DNA from: Clostridiales bacterium
GTDB lineage: Bacteria; Bacillota; Clostridia; Lachnospirales; Lachnospiraceae
Direction: 5' to 3'
Length of the DNA: 64,000 nucleotides
Assembly: GCA_021202925.1 (NCBI GenBank)
Contig: JAJQCD010000010.1
Location: 67,932-131,931 of the forward strand
The position numbers were made by a program, and so were the translations under genes. Shown one piece after another: positions 26,813-35,611 of this stretch (position 1 is its first letter; each line of letters begins with the position of its first letter). The notes under the pieces were generated by a model, which was not told the origin of the DNA, did not search any database, and saw only the letters and a program-made list of their open reading frames with translations.

Positions 26813-28219
26813 TCAGCTGGCTGACGTGTGATCGGTAACGGCATCCCTCTGTCTGAGCGGGGTCAGGATATTTCGGTTAATTTTCTGCATGAAATACATA
26901 CAGCATGCCACGGATACCAGCTCCGCGATTGGCCAGGCATACCAGACCTTAGAGAGATCGCCCATCCTCGACAGGAAGAAGACCAGAGGAACAAGGAATA
27001 CCAGCTGACGGAAGAAGGAGACCAGCATGCTGTAGATTCCGTTACCTAGTGCCTGGAAAAAGGAAGATGAGATCACGGAAATTCCAGCAAAGAGAAAGCT
27101 GATGGCGATGGTTCGCAGGGCCGGCACGCCCATGGCAAGCATGGATTCCGACGCGTTGAAGAGTCCCAGCAGCTGTTCCGGGAAAATCTGCATGACGGCA
27201 AACGCGGCCACAAGGATGGATACCGCATAAACGTAGGCCAGGTTTCTGGTGCGGATGATTCGGTCCGGCTTTCCCGCGCCATAATTGTAGGCGACAATGG
27301 GAACCATGCCATTATTGAGACCGAAGATCGGCATGAAGACAAAGCTCTGGAGCTTGAAATATACGCCGAATACCGCGACGGCTGTGGAGGTAAATACTAC
27401 CAGCGTTTTGTTGACGCAGAAGGTCATGATGGAACCGATCGCGACCATGAGGACAGACGGGACGCCTATGTAAAGGATATTTCCGATCACAACGGGATTG
27501 AGGTGAAATCCCCTGAAACGGATCCGGATATCTTCGTTAAAAAGAATATTGAAAACAAATGCCAGGATGGCTGCCAGGATCTGGCCCAGTACGGTCGCGT
27601 AGGCAGCGCCGGCAATGCCAAATTTTGGAAAACCGAAAAGCCCGAAGATCAGGATCGGGTCCATAATGATGTTGGTGATGGCGCCGAGTCCCTGTGTGAA
27701 CATGGTATAGATGGTCTTTCCGGTCGCCTGCATCAGACGCTCAAAAACAAACTCGGCAAAAAGCCCAAAACTTGCGCACATGACAATAGACAGATAGGTG
27801 TGTCCATAGTCGGCAATCACATCCGACGCCCCCTGGATGACAAAGAACCATCTGGCGATGGTCAGCCCGAGTGTCAGAAAGATCACATATGCACAGGCGC
27901 AGAGCACGATACCGTGCAGAGCGGCTGCGTTGGCTGCGCGCGGATCCTTGCTGCCAAGCGCTTTGGAAACCAGGGCATTCATACCGACGCCGAGACCCGA
28001 GCCGACGCCGATCAGAAGGTTCTGCATGGGAAATGCCATCGATACCGCTGTCAGGGCGTCCTCCGCGATCATGGACACAAAGATACTGTCCACAACATTG
28101 TAAAGCGCCTGCACCAGCATGGAAATCATCATGGGCAGCGCCATGGTAATCAGGAGTCTGCCGATGGGCATGGTGCCCATTTTATTCTCCGCAGAAGAAG
28201 TCTGCTGTAAAGTTGACAT
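26813..28219 (-). CDS. MATE family efflux transporter (second copy)
   Basis: 468 residues, twelve hydrophobic segments. The N-terminal MATE pattern reads MPIGRLLITMALPMMISMLVQ and ALYNVVDSIFVSMI; the second half begins with IGVPSVLMVAIGSIMTF. It ends in a polar tail (RQRDAVTDHTSAS). GGAGG lies 7 bases before ATG 28219. It has its own promoter and is divergent from the aldo/keto reductase. The pattern is closer to the NorM/DinF-type proteins common in clostridia; the substrate is unknown. Confidence 0.93.
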   Translation of the reverse strand: MSTLQQTSSAENKMGTMPIGRLLITMALPMMISMLVQALYNVVDSIFVSMIAEDALTAVSMAFPMQNLLIGVGSGLGVGMNALVSKALGSKDPRAANAAALHGIVLCACAYVIFLTLGLTIARWFFVIQGASDVIADYGHTYLSIVMCASFGLFAEFVFERLMQATGKTIYTMFTQGLGAITNIIMDPILIFGLFGFPKFGIAGAAYATVLGQILAAILAFVFNILFNEDIRIRFRGFHLNPVVIGNILYIGVPSVLMVAIGSIMTFCVNKTLVVFTSTAVAVFGVYFKLQSFVFMPIFGLNNGMVPIVAYNYGAGKPDRIIRTRNLAYVYAVSILVAAFAVMQIFPEQLLGLFNASESMLAMGVPALRTIAISFLFAGISVISSSFFQALGNGIYSMLVSFFRQLVFLVPLVFFLSRMGDLSKVWYAWPIAELVSVACCMYFMQKINRNILTPLRQRDAVTDHTSAS

Positions 28220-28275
28220 AATCTGCCTCCGTTTTGTATGTAAATTGTCCGTCGCAATTTTTAGACGACATTTCT

Positions 28276-28304
28276 ATTATAATGGGCAGACGGTTTCTTG
28301 TAAA
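28276..28304 (-). promoter_or_regulatory. Promoter of the second MATE gene
   Basis: Minus strand: TTTACA (28304-28299), 17 bases, TATAAT (28281-28276). Confidence 0.85.
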
Positions 28305-28380
28305 GATACAGATTTTATGAAACTGCCTGAGAAACGTGCTTTTTTTCACGGACATACGGAAGGAAAATCGAAATTCGCTA

Positions 28381-28411
28381 TTGACCGGGGATATGGGTCC
28401 TGTAGTATAAT
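28381..28411 (+). promoter_or_regulatory. Candidate promoter of the aldo/keto reductase gene
   Basis: TTGACC (28381-28386), 19 bases, TATAAT (28406-28411). The spacer is longer than ideal. Confidence 0.55.
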
Positions 28412-28463
28412 GAACGAGTCGGAGTGAGAAGTTATTTCAATACAGGGAAGAGGAGAATATCAC

Positions 28464-29606
28464 ATGATTTACAGACAATTTCAGAATCTGGAGCTTTCGG
28501 CTCTCGGCCTCGGATGTATGCGGCTTCCGGTGGTTGGCGGGGACGATGGCACGATTGATGAATCAGCAGCGCAGGAAATGGTCGATTACGCGCTGGAGCA
28601 GGGAATCAATTATTTTGACACGGCCTGGGGCTATCACAACGGGCAGTCAGAGACAGTGATTGGTCGTTGTCTTAAGAAGCATCTCAGGGATCAGTTTTAT
28701 CTGGCTACAAAATTTCCAGGCTACGATCCGTCCAATATGGACAAAGTCGGGGAGATCTTCGAAAAGCAGCTGGAAAAGTGCCAGGTTGATTATTTTGATT
28801 TCTATCTCTTTCACAATGTCTGTGAGAAAAATATTGATGGATATCTGGACGAGACCCATGGGATTTTTCAGTATCTGATGAAGCAGAAAGAGAACGGCAG
28901 GATTCGGCATCTGGGATTCTCCGCGCATGGAGCCATGCCTGTCCTGAAACGGTTCCTGGCGCAATACGGAGCACATATGGAGTTTTGCCAGCTCCAGATT
29001 AATTATCTCGACTGGACCTTCCAGGATGCAAAGGCCAAGGTGGAGCTTCTGGATCAGTACGGGATTCCGGTATGGGTGATGGAGCCGCTTCGCGGTGGCC
29101 GCCTGGCGAACCTGAAAGCAGAGGATGCGACTGTACTTACCGCGCTTCGTCCACAGGAAGGTGTTCCGGCATGGGCCTTTCGCTTCCTGCAGACGATTCC
29201 TCAGGTGAAGATGATCCTTTCCGGCATGTCAAATATGGACCAGCTGAAAGATAACATCGCCACATTTGCCACAGACCAGCCGTTGAATGAAGAAGAAATG
29301 AGCGCGTTGGAGAAGATCGCGGACAGCATGACAAGAGAATTCCGGGTGCCGTGTACGGCCTGTCATTACTGTACCAGTCATTGTCCGCAGGGGCTGCCGA
29401 TTCCGGATCTGCTGCGCGTGTATCAGGAACAGCGCTTTTCTAATGGCGGCTTTATCCCGGCCATGTTTGTTAGTACGCTTCCGGAGGAGAAGCGCCCGTC
29501 CGCCTGCATTGGCTGTCGAAGCTGTGAAGCAGTCTGCCCGCAGCAGATCAAAATCTCTGAGATCATGGCAGACTTTACAGTGAAACTCAGCGAAGCCGAA
29601 GGCTGA
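28464..29606 (+). CDS. Aldo/keto reductase with C-terminal 4Fe-4S domain
   Basis: 380 residues. The AKR barrel (about 1-285) has the catalytic Asp and Tyr in YFDTAWGYHNGQSE, Lys in YLATKFPGY and His in YLFHNV. The C-terminal 90 residues carry two cysteine clusters, CTACHYCTSHCPQG and CIGCRSCEAVCPQ, for Fe-S clusters. This fused type is common in anaerobes and is thought to couple ferredoxin-like electron flow to carbonyl or related reductions; the substrate is unknown. GAGGAG precedes the ATG. The GH25 gene follows 28 bases later. Confidence 0.93.
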   Translation: MIYRQFQNLELSALGLGCMRLPVVGGDDGTIDESAAQEMVDYALEQGINYFDTAWGYHNGQSETVIGRCLKKHLRDQFYLATKFPGYDPSNMDKVGEIFEKQLEKCQVDYFDFYLFHNVCEKNIDGYLDETHGIFQYLMKQKENGRIRHLGFSAHGAMPVLKRFLAQYGAHMEFCQLQINYLDWTFQDAKAKVELLDQYGIPVWVMEPLRGGRLANLKAEDATVLTALRPQEGVPAWAFRFLQTIPQVKMILSGMSNMDQLKDNIATFATDQPLNEEEMSALEKIADSMTREFRVPCTACHYCTSHCPQGLPIPDLLRVYQEQRFSNGGFIPAMFVSTLPEEKRPSACIGCRSCEAVCPQQIKISEIMADFTVKLSEAEG

Positions 29607-29634
29607 GCGCGAAAGGACTGAACGTAAGGAATAT

Positions 29635-30507
29635 ATGAGAAGAAGAATCCCGAGTCTGCTTATTGTATTGGCTGTCGCGACCCTGTTTTCCTCCTGTAAA
29701 GGCAGGGAGACGGGAGCGCCTGCAGAGGAGGAAACGGCAGAGATCACCATATCCAGAGAACCCGACATTCTCTCCTTTGTGGACACGCACGGAAATGTAT
29801 ATGAGATGTCGATTGATCCGGACATTGCGGCCAATCCCTATGACGACAGCAACTTTGTGCGGGACGGCGTTCGCCTTTCCTATGAGGATGACGAGTATAC
29901 CTCGCGGACCGGCGTCGATGTCTCGTATTATCAGGGCGAGATTGACTGGGAAAAAGTGAGCGCAGCCGACATGGAATTCGCCATTCTGCGGATTGGATAC
30001 CGCGGTTACGGTACGAAGGGGAGCCTGAATCCGGATGCAACGTTTCAGGATAATCTGGAAGGAGCAAAGCAGGCGGGACTGGATGTGGGCGTATATTTTT
30101 TCTCCCAGGCTGTCAATGAGGAAGAGGCCCTGGAGGAGGCGCAGTTTGTTCTGGAAATGCTGGACGGGGAAGCACTGGAACTGCCGATCGTCTTCGACCC
30201 GGAACATATTTCAGACGCGCAGGCACGGACCGATTCGGTATCGGCCGAACAGTTTACCCGTAATGCGGCAGTGTTCTGTGCGGCGGTGGAGGATGCCGGA
30301 TACGAGGCGATGATCTACAGCAATATGGTCTGGGAAGCATACTGGCTCGACCTGAAGGAACTGGCGGATTATCCGGTCTGGTATGCGGACTATGAACCTC
30401 TGCCGCAGACTCCGTATGCGTTTGCGATCTGGCAGTATACGGAGAGCGGGAGCGTGGATGGGATCGAGGGAAGCGTGGATCTGAATCTTCAGATGCTCAG
30501 AAAATAA
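29635..30507 (+). CDS. Glycoside hydrolase family 25 (lysozyme-like) lipoprotein
   Basis: 290 residues. A lipoprotein signal with lipobox LFSSC puts the mature N-terminus at Cys21, so it is anchored to the outer face of the membrane. After a linker of about 65 residues comes the GH25 domain (about 90-288): GVDVSYYQGEIDWEKV, FAILRIGYRGYG, VGVYFFSQAVNEEEA, the catalytic strand IVFDPEHI, and WYADYEPLPQTPYAFAIWQY. It should cut the MurNAc-GlcNAc bond of peptidoglycan. The ATG lies 28 bases after the reductase gene with a moderate ribosome site. Confidence 0.92.
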   Translation: MRRRIPSLLIVLAVATLFSSCKGRETGAPAEEETAEITISREPDILSFVDTHGNVYEMSIDPDIAANPYDDSNFVRDGVRLSYEDDEYTSRTGVDVSYYQGEIDWEKVSAADMEFAILRIGYRGYGTKGSLNPDATFQDNLEGAKQAGLDVGVYFFSQAVNEEEALEEAQFVLEMLDGEALELPIVFDPEHISDAQARTDSVSAEQFTRNAAVFCAAVEDAGYEAMIYSNMVWEAYWLDLKELADYPVWYADYEPLPQTPYAFAIWQYTESGSVDGIEGSVDLNLQMLRK

Positions 30508-30531
30508 AATACAGAAAAACATATCATGCAA

Positions 30532-30577
30532 AAAACGGCAGAGGGATTGTCTGAGATCTTATCTGCCGTTTTGTTTT
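30532..30577. terminator. Bidirectional terminator between GH25 and LysR genes
   Basis: Arms AAAACGGCAGA and TCTGCCGTTTT around a 19-base loop, with T-rich tails on both strands. It serves both converging genes. Confidence 0.88.
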
Positions 30578-30607
30578 ATATTTTCAGCAAAGAATTGCCT
30601 TGTCTTT

Positions 30608-31582
30608 CTAATCTTTCAGTACCTTATCTGACGATACGACCTGAATAAATTCACAGTTGACAAGCACCTCCTGACGGACAATACGGATGACGTCACGGAT
30701 CAGGTGCTTTTTCTTATTATCCCGATTGTATGCGGCAACACATTTGCGCGTGTCCGGCATGCCATCAATCGTACAGAAATCCAGGCATTCCATGGCGGAG
30801 GCATTGGTTCCCATCTGCAAGATGCTGCCGGACAGCAGTTGAACACCAAGTCCGGCGACTGCCAGCTGAAGCCCGGTGTTCAGGTTGCTGACCGAAATGG
30901 TGCGGGATGGAGAAATGCCGTTTTTCATGATCAGGGACTCATAGCTGTTATAAAGACCATTGCTGACCTGCGGAATGATAAAAGGAAGGCCATTCAACGC
31001 TTCCGGCTGGAGCGTATAGGGATGTTCCGCACTGGTTTCTGAACGCAGATCCTGCGGTATCAGGCCATATTTTCTGTGGGCGATGAGGTACATTTTTTCA
31101 TACATCAGATCTTCCGTTTCGAGGTTGGAAACGGAAGCAGGCAATACGCCGAATACCAGATCAATCTGCCGGTTCTGGAGAGCTTCGCTCATATAGTTTT
31201 CCGCACCCTGGATGACCTGGATACTGACATCCGGATGGATGGAGCAGAAGGTGGGGAGAATCATGGGAAGCCAATGGTGTCCACGTACCTGTCCGATGCC
31301 GATCGAGAGCGTCTGGTTCGGATTGGCAATCAGACGAATGTTGCTGTACAGATACTGTTCCGAGGAAGAAATCTTTTTCATCTCTTCTACATAGTACGCA
31401 CCCGCTTCGGTCAGAGTGACCGGAGTGTGACTGCGGTCAAACAGCTTGACGCCCAGCTCAGCCTCCAGGCGGTTTAAGTACAGAGTCAGGGTTGGCTGAG
31501 AGATGAAAAGTCGTTTTGCAGCTCGTGTCAGATTCTGTTCCTCCGCAATTGTGAGAATGTAATTGAGTTTCTCATACAACAT
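30608..31582 (-). CDS. LysR family transcriptional regulator
   Basis: 324 residues. N-terminal winged HTH (about 1-60: LNYILTIAEEQNLTRAAKRLFISQPTLTLYLNRLEAELGVKLF) and a C-terminal periplasmic-binding-like effector domain (about 90-300). The HTH reads LYLNRLE where most LysR proteins have SxxIxxLE. AGGAGG precedes ATG 31582. It is divergent from the enolase-superfamily genes and shares with them a 250-base region holding a perfect TATC-G-GATA palindrome, so it probably controls that island in response to its substrate or an intermediate. Confidence 0.94.
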   Translation of the reverse strand: MLYEKLNYILTIAEEQNLTRAAKRLFISQPTLTLYLNRLEAELGVKLFDRSHTPVTLTEAGAYYVEEMKKISSSEQYLYSNIRLIANPNQTLSIGIGQVRGHHWLPMILPTFCSIHPDVSIQVIQGAENYMSEALQNRQIDLVFGVLPASVSNLETEDLMYEKMYLIAHRKYGLIPQDLRSETSAEHPYTLQPEALNGLPFIIPQVSNGLYNSYESLIMKNGISPSRTISVSNLNTGLQLAVAGLGVQLLSGSILQMGTNASAMECLDFCTIDGMPDTRKCVAAYNRDNKKKHLIRDVIRIVRQEVLVNCEFIQVVSSDKVLKD

Positions 31583-31642
31583 GATAGTTTCCTCCTTTGC
31601 AGGCCGACAAAAAGATATACGATTCCGTCATTATCTTTTTTT

Positions 31643-31671
31643 AGTATAGGAAAATTCCGGAGAAAAGTAAA
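31643..31671 (-). promoter_or_regulatory. Promoter of the LysR gene
   Basis: Minus strand: TTTACT (31671-31666), 17 bases, TATACT (31648-31643). Confidence 0.75.
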
Positions 31672-31721
31672 GAGCCGGAAAGCAGGATGGGAATTGAAAA
31701 AATTTATGAAAACCAATAAAA

Positions 31722-31738
31722 ATTTTATCGGATAAAAT
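31722..31738. promoter_or_regulatory. Palindrome in the LysR/enolase divergent region
   Basis: ATTTTATC-G-GATAAAAT, perfect 8-1-8 palindrome with the T-N11-A form expected of LysR sites. It lies about 95 bases before the first dehydratase gene and 50 bases behind the LysR -35. Confidence 0.7.
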
Positions 31739-31833
31739 CGGCTGATGATTCAATGAAAACACGGTATTGGACTTCGGAATCCTCTTTATGTTAGCATAAA
31801 ATCATCAAAAAAACCAAACAAGGAGGAGAAGGG

Positions 31834-32910
31834 ATGAAGATCACAAATGTCCGTACCGAGCAGTATCGCTGGCCAAAGGAGAAGCCGATTGCGAACGGGA
31901 AGCACGTTTACACGCACAATGATCTGAACCTGCTGGTGATCGAGACAGATGAGGGAATTACCGGCTATGGATGCAGCTGGGCAATCGAATTTGCAGACAG
32001 CATGGGTAAGGCGATCATCGGTGAAGATCCGCTGAACCATGAGCGTCTGTGGCAGAAAACCTATGTGCCGAAGTTTATTGGCAGAAGAGGAACCAGCTGT
32101 AAGACGGTATCGGCGATCGATATTGCTCTGTGGGACATCAAGGCCAAGGTGGCGGGCATGCCGCTTTACCGGTTGCTTGGCGGATACCGGGAAAGCATTC
32201 CCTGCTATGTGGCGGGCGGTTATTACGCGAAGGATAAGGGGATCCGGGAACTGCAGGAAGAAATGCTGGAATATAAGAGCTGGGGCATCCATGCGGTGAA
32301 GATGAAGGTGGGTGCCCTGCCGATGAGAGAGGACGCGGCGCGTGTGCGTGCGGTACGCGAGGTGATTGGCGAGGATACGGCGCTGATGCTGGACGCCAAC
32401 TGCTCCTATCGCTATTTCGAAGCGATCGAATTTTCCAAGATGGTGGAGGATTATCATCCATACTGGTTTGAGGAGCCGGTGGATGCGGATGACTACGACG
32501 GCTACCACAAGGTGGCGCAAAAAAGCAATATTCCGATTGCCGCGGGAGAAAATGAGGTTACCCGTTTTGGTTTCCGGGATCTGATCAATGCGCAGGCGGT
32601 CAGCATTCTGAATCCGGATGCAGCCTGTCTGGGCGGTGTAACGGAGTTCATGAAGGTCGCCGGTTATGCGGATGCCAACGGCATTGTCATGAGCCCGCAC
32701 GGACAGCAGCAGATTCATGTACACCTGGACTGTGCCGTTCCTAACGCAACGATTGCGGAGTTTTACCCGCCGCAGTATGACGCGAAGGTTTATGAGGCAT
32801 TTCTGAATCCGGTGGTATTTAACGCCGATGGTACGGTAAGTCCCAGCCAGGCACCGGGTGTCGGTCTGGATATCAATACCAAAGTGCTGGCGCCTTATCG
32901 GATCAGATAG
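31834..32910 (+). CDS. Enolase superfamily dehydratase/racemase, mandelate racemase group (first of three)
   Basis: 358 residues. Capping domain (about 1-120) and barrel. The catalytic set of the mandelate racemase group is intact: KMK (Lys156, Lys158), metal ligands Asp187 (MLDANCSY), Glu in FEEPVDADD (213-214) and Glu239 (AAGENE), and a His-Asp dyad (Asp262, His289 in MSPHGQQQ). Such enzymes abstract the alpha proton of a carboxylate; most act as acid-sugar dehydratases. AGGAGG precedes the ATG. It heads the plus-strand operon and is followed 17 bases later by a second family member. Substrate unknown. Confidence 0.92.
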   Translation: MKITNVRTEQYRWPKEKPIANGKHVYTHNDLNLLVIETDEGITGYGCSWAIEFADSMGKAIIGEDPLNHERLWQKTYVPKFIGRRGTSCKTVSAIDIALWDIKAKVAGMPLYRLLGGYRESIPCYVAGGYYAKDKGIRELQEEMLEYKSWGIHAVKMKVGALPMREDAARVRAVREVIGEDTALMLDANCSYRYFEAIEFSKMVEDYHPYWFEEPVDADDYDGYHKVAQKSNIPIAAGENEVTRFGFRDLINAQAVSILNPDAACLGGVTEFMKVAGYADANGIVMSPHGQQQIHVHLDCAVPNATIAEFYPPQYDAKVYEAFLNPVVFNADGTVSPSQAPGVGLDINTKVLAPYRIR

Positions 32911-32927
32911 CGAGGGGAGGGGTTATC

Positions 32928-34103
32928 ATGAAAATTACGGATGTCAGGGTTCTGCGGGCCAACCGGAGTGTATTCTGCAAAATAGATACCGATGAAGGGA
33001 TCACCGGGCTGGGAGAAAGTGGCGCCTGGGGGTTCCTGGAGGCATCTGCAGCTGCGATTCTGGTGATGAAAGAGTATCTGGTGGGGAAAAATCCACTGGA
33101 TATTGAACATCACTGGCAATATCTGTACCGCTTTTCTCACTTCCGCGGGGCGGCAGTGATGGGAGCGATGTCCGCGATCGATATTGCGCTGTGGGATATT
33201 GCAGGGAAATATTATCACGCGCCGGTCTACCGTCTTCTTGGTGGAAAATCCCGTGGGAAAATCCGGGTATACAACCATACGGGCGGGCGCACCGAAGAGG
33301 AACTGATTGAAAACGCGATCCGGGGCGTGGAGGAAGGATATACCGCATTGGGACATCTGAACCCTTATCTGGATGAGCCGCGCACCGTGCCATACGCAGA
33401 TGGAAATGCTGCCATGCTTTACAAGGCAGAACGTCGGATTGCGAAGATTCGTGAGGCGGTCGGTGAAGAAGTGGATCTGTGCCTGGAATTGCATCGTCGT
33501 CTGGAGCCGGGTCTTGCGGTGCAGCTGAGTGCCCGTCTGGAGCCATATAATCCGATGTTCCTGGAGGATCCCATCCGCCCGGATAATTTTGACGCGATGG
33601 GAGAAGTGGCCGCAAAATGCCGGATTCCGATTGCCACGGGTGAGCGGATTCATACGGTTCACGAGTTTGAAATGCTGCTGGAACGGGGAGCCTGCAGCTA
33701 TGTGCGTGCGTCTCTGGGCGTCTGCGGAGGCTTTACCGGGGCCAGAAAGATCGCTGCGGTGGCGGAAGCGCACCACTGCAGCCTGGTGCCGCACAATCCG
33801 TTAAGTCCGGTTATGACCAACGCAGTGCTGCATTTCGCGGCGGCGACGGATAATATTGCCATCTGCGAATATCCGAATCCTTACGCGGCGTCCACGGCGG
33901 ATCATCTGACCGGAAGCGGCGTGAAGCTGCGCCAGTGCGATATGGTGGATCATATTCCGGAGCTTGATCATGGTTATATTTCTGTACCGGAGGAGGATGG
34001 GATCGGCATCGATGTGATTCCGGATCTGGAAGAGAAATTCCCCTTCCGGCCACATCAGATCATGACACGGCTGAATATCGACGGTTCGATCTGCGATCAG
34101 TGA
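32928..34103 (+). CDS. Enolase superfamily sugar-acid dehydratase (second of three)
   Basis: 391 residues. Cap domain opens MKITDVRVLRANRSVFCKID and IDIALWDIAGK is typical. The barrel has ELHRRLEP (Glu187, His189) where many relatives have Asp-x-His, FLEDPIRPDN (Glu213) and ATGERIHTVHEFE (Glu239), and VPHNPLSPV late in the chain. There is no Lys-x-Lys pair at the second strand (GHLNP instead), as in ManD and DgoD type enzymes. A galactonate-, gluconate- or mannonate-type dehydratase is the best guess. It follows the first gene by 17 bases with a GGGGAGGGG ribosome site. Confidence 0.9.
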   Translation: MKITDVRVLRANRSVFCKIDTDEGITGLGESGAWGFLEASAAAILVMKEYLVGKNPLDIEHHWQYLYRFSHFRGAAVMGAMSAIDIALWDIAGKYYHAPVYRLLGGKSRGKIRVYNHTGGRTEEELIENAIRGVEEGYTALGHLNPYLDEPRTVPYADGNAAMLYKAERRIAKIREAVGEEVDLCLELHRRLEPGLAVQLSARLEPYNPMFLEDPIRPDNFDAMGEVAAKCRIPIATGERIHTVHEFEMLLERGACSYVRASLGVCGGFTGARKIAAVAEAHHCSLVPHNPLSPVMTNAVLHFAAATDNIAICEYPNPYAASTADHLTGSGVKLRQCDMVDHIPELDHGYISVPEEDGIGIDVIPDLEEKFPFRPHQIMTRLNIDGSICDQ

Positions 34104-34191
34104 ATAGAAATTCTACTGGACAAAATAACGCAAATCTGCAAAAATCTCCAGTAAAGGCTTCGTAGATGAACATGGATGAGTTCCTGTTCCA

Positions 34192-34206
34192 TCCAGACAG
34201 TCTGGA
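34192..34206. promoter_or_regulatory. Palindrome before the AraC gene
   Basis: TCCAGAC-A-GTCTGGA, perfect 7-1-7 palindrome, 35 bases before the AraC start codon. A possible operator. Confidence 0.5.
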
Positions 34207-34241
34207 ACAATAACAATAACGGTACCACGTGAGGATTGATC

Positions 34242-35339
34242 ATGCAAAAATATTTTTATGAGCACGTCAGGCCTGCCCGCAGCCTGAATATACAGCAATA
34301 TATCTATTATATCGGGCAGTATCGTTATAACTGGCATAAGGCGCTGGAGATCCTGCTGGTGATGAAGGGCAGGGTAGAAGTGAGCTACGGAGGAAAAACT
34401 GTTCTTATGGAGGAAGATGACCTGATGCTCATGGATTCCAATGTGGGGCATGCGACTCTGGCCAGAGAGGAAAAAAGCGTTGCGATGGTCATTCACCTTG
34501 AACCGGAATATCTGGAGGAATATTATCATCCGATGCAGGAGTGGAAATTTGAAGGGCATACGGATACAGGAAACCGCGGGGACGCTCTTCTGGCTGAGAT
34601 CCGTGGAATTATGGCCTGGATGATGACGCGCGCCGGTTCGAAGAACCCTCTGGATCAGATCACCTGGGATCAGGAACTGAATCATCTGCTCGCTCTGCTT
34701 TTTCAGGTATTCACTCCGGGACACCAGGCAGAGACAGAATATGCCCGCACAAAGAAGCAGAAGGACATGATGGAAAAAATCCTGCAGTATGTGGAGAAAA
34801 ACTACAGAGAAAAGCTTTCACTGAACGACTTAAGCAATCTGTGCCAGTACAATCCCAGCTATCTGTCAGTATTTTTCAGAAATCATGTCGGTGTTAATTT
34901 TTATGACTATCTGACCCGGATCCGTGTTCGTGAAGCCACACTGGAACTTTCGTCTACGGAGAATACTGTACTGGAGATTGCTCATAATCATGGCTTTCCG
35001 GACGTAAAGGCGTTTCATACGGCATTTCGGAAAACGTTCGGAAAATCTCCCATGGAGTATCGGCGACAGGTCCTTGCGGAGAACCGGGGAAAGGAGCTGT
35101 TGGAAAAGAGAACCTTTCTTCCCATGGATGATGAGACGATAAACCGGAAGCTGACACAATATCAAACGGCTGTCAGGCATGATAACGGTAATCAATTTTC
35201 CGGCAGCAAATTGTTACGGGAGGAACTCACGGAGGGTCTGAAACGACAGGTGGAGGAGTCCGGCAGAGAGTTGGACCATCTGCGGGAGAGCCTGGAGAAA
35301 ATACAGAAACGAGCGGAGGAATTAAGCCAGATTTTGTAG
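34242..35339 (+). CDS. AraC family regulator with cupin sensor domain
   Basis: 365 residues. An N-terminal cupin-like sensor (about 15-100: YNWHKALEILLVMKGRVEVSYGGKTVLMEEDDLMLM) precedes two AraC HTH motifs (about 180-280: LSLNDLSNLCQYNPSYLSVFFRNHVGVNFYDYL and VLEIAHNHGFPDVKAFHTAF). The last 80 residues are polar with a predicted coiled coil (LKRQVEESGRELDHLRESLEKI), which is unusual for the family. Start ATG 34242 follows GAGG; a TTG two codons earlier is ignored. It lies between the second and third dehydratase genes, so it probably tunes the island with the LysR protein. Confidence 0.92.
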   Translation: MQKYFYEHVRPARSLNIQQYIYYIGQYRYNWHKALEILLVMKGRVEVSYGGKTVLMEEDDLMLMDSNVGHATLAREEKSVAMVIHLEPEYLEEYYHPMQEWKFEGHTDTGNRGDALLAEIRGIMAWMMTRAGSKNPLDQITWDQELNHLLALLFQVFTPGHQAETEYARTKKQKDMMEKILQYVEKNYREKLSLNDLSNLCQYNPSYLSVFFRNHVGVNFYDYLTRIRVREATLELSSTENTVLEIAHNHGFPDVKAFHTAFRKTFGKSPMEYRRQVLAENRGKELLEKRTFLPMDDETINRKLTQYQTAVRHDNGNQFSGSKLLREELTEGLKRQVEESGRELDHLRESLEKIQKRAEELSQIL

Positions 35340-35375
35340 AAAAATATCTGGTCTAAAGATTTTCAATAAAGTGAA

Positions 35376-35455
35376 ATATTTAGATTAAATGAGGGAAAAT
35401 AAACGAAGGAATCCTGAAAATATAAGAGAATGAACAGGTAATATTTTAGATTAAA
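35376..35455. repeat. Pair of direct repeats before the third dehydratase gene
   Basis: ATATTTAGATTAAA (from 35376) recurs with one extra T as ATATTTTAGATTAAA (35441-35455), 65 bases apart and in the same orientation. They lie in the 272-base gap between the AraC gene and the third dehydratase gene, and could be AraC sites. Confidence 0.5.
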
Positions 35456-35611
35456 AATCAAAAAAGGCTGTGCCTGGTGGGCAGGGATCATTTTTGATGG
35501 ACGAGAAAAACGGCAAAAAATTGGAAAGAAATCTTTGTATAGAATTGCTAAAATGGTTTTATAAAAATCAGTCGTATTTAAACAGATACGACAAAAACAA
35601 GGAGGCAAGGT

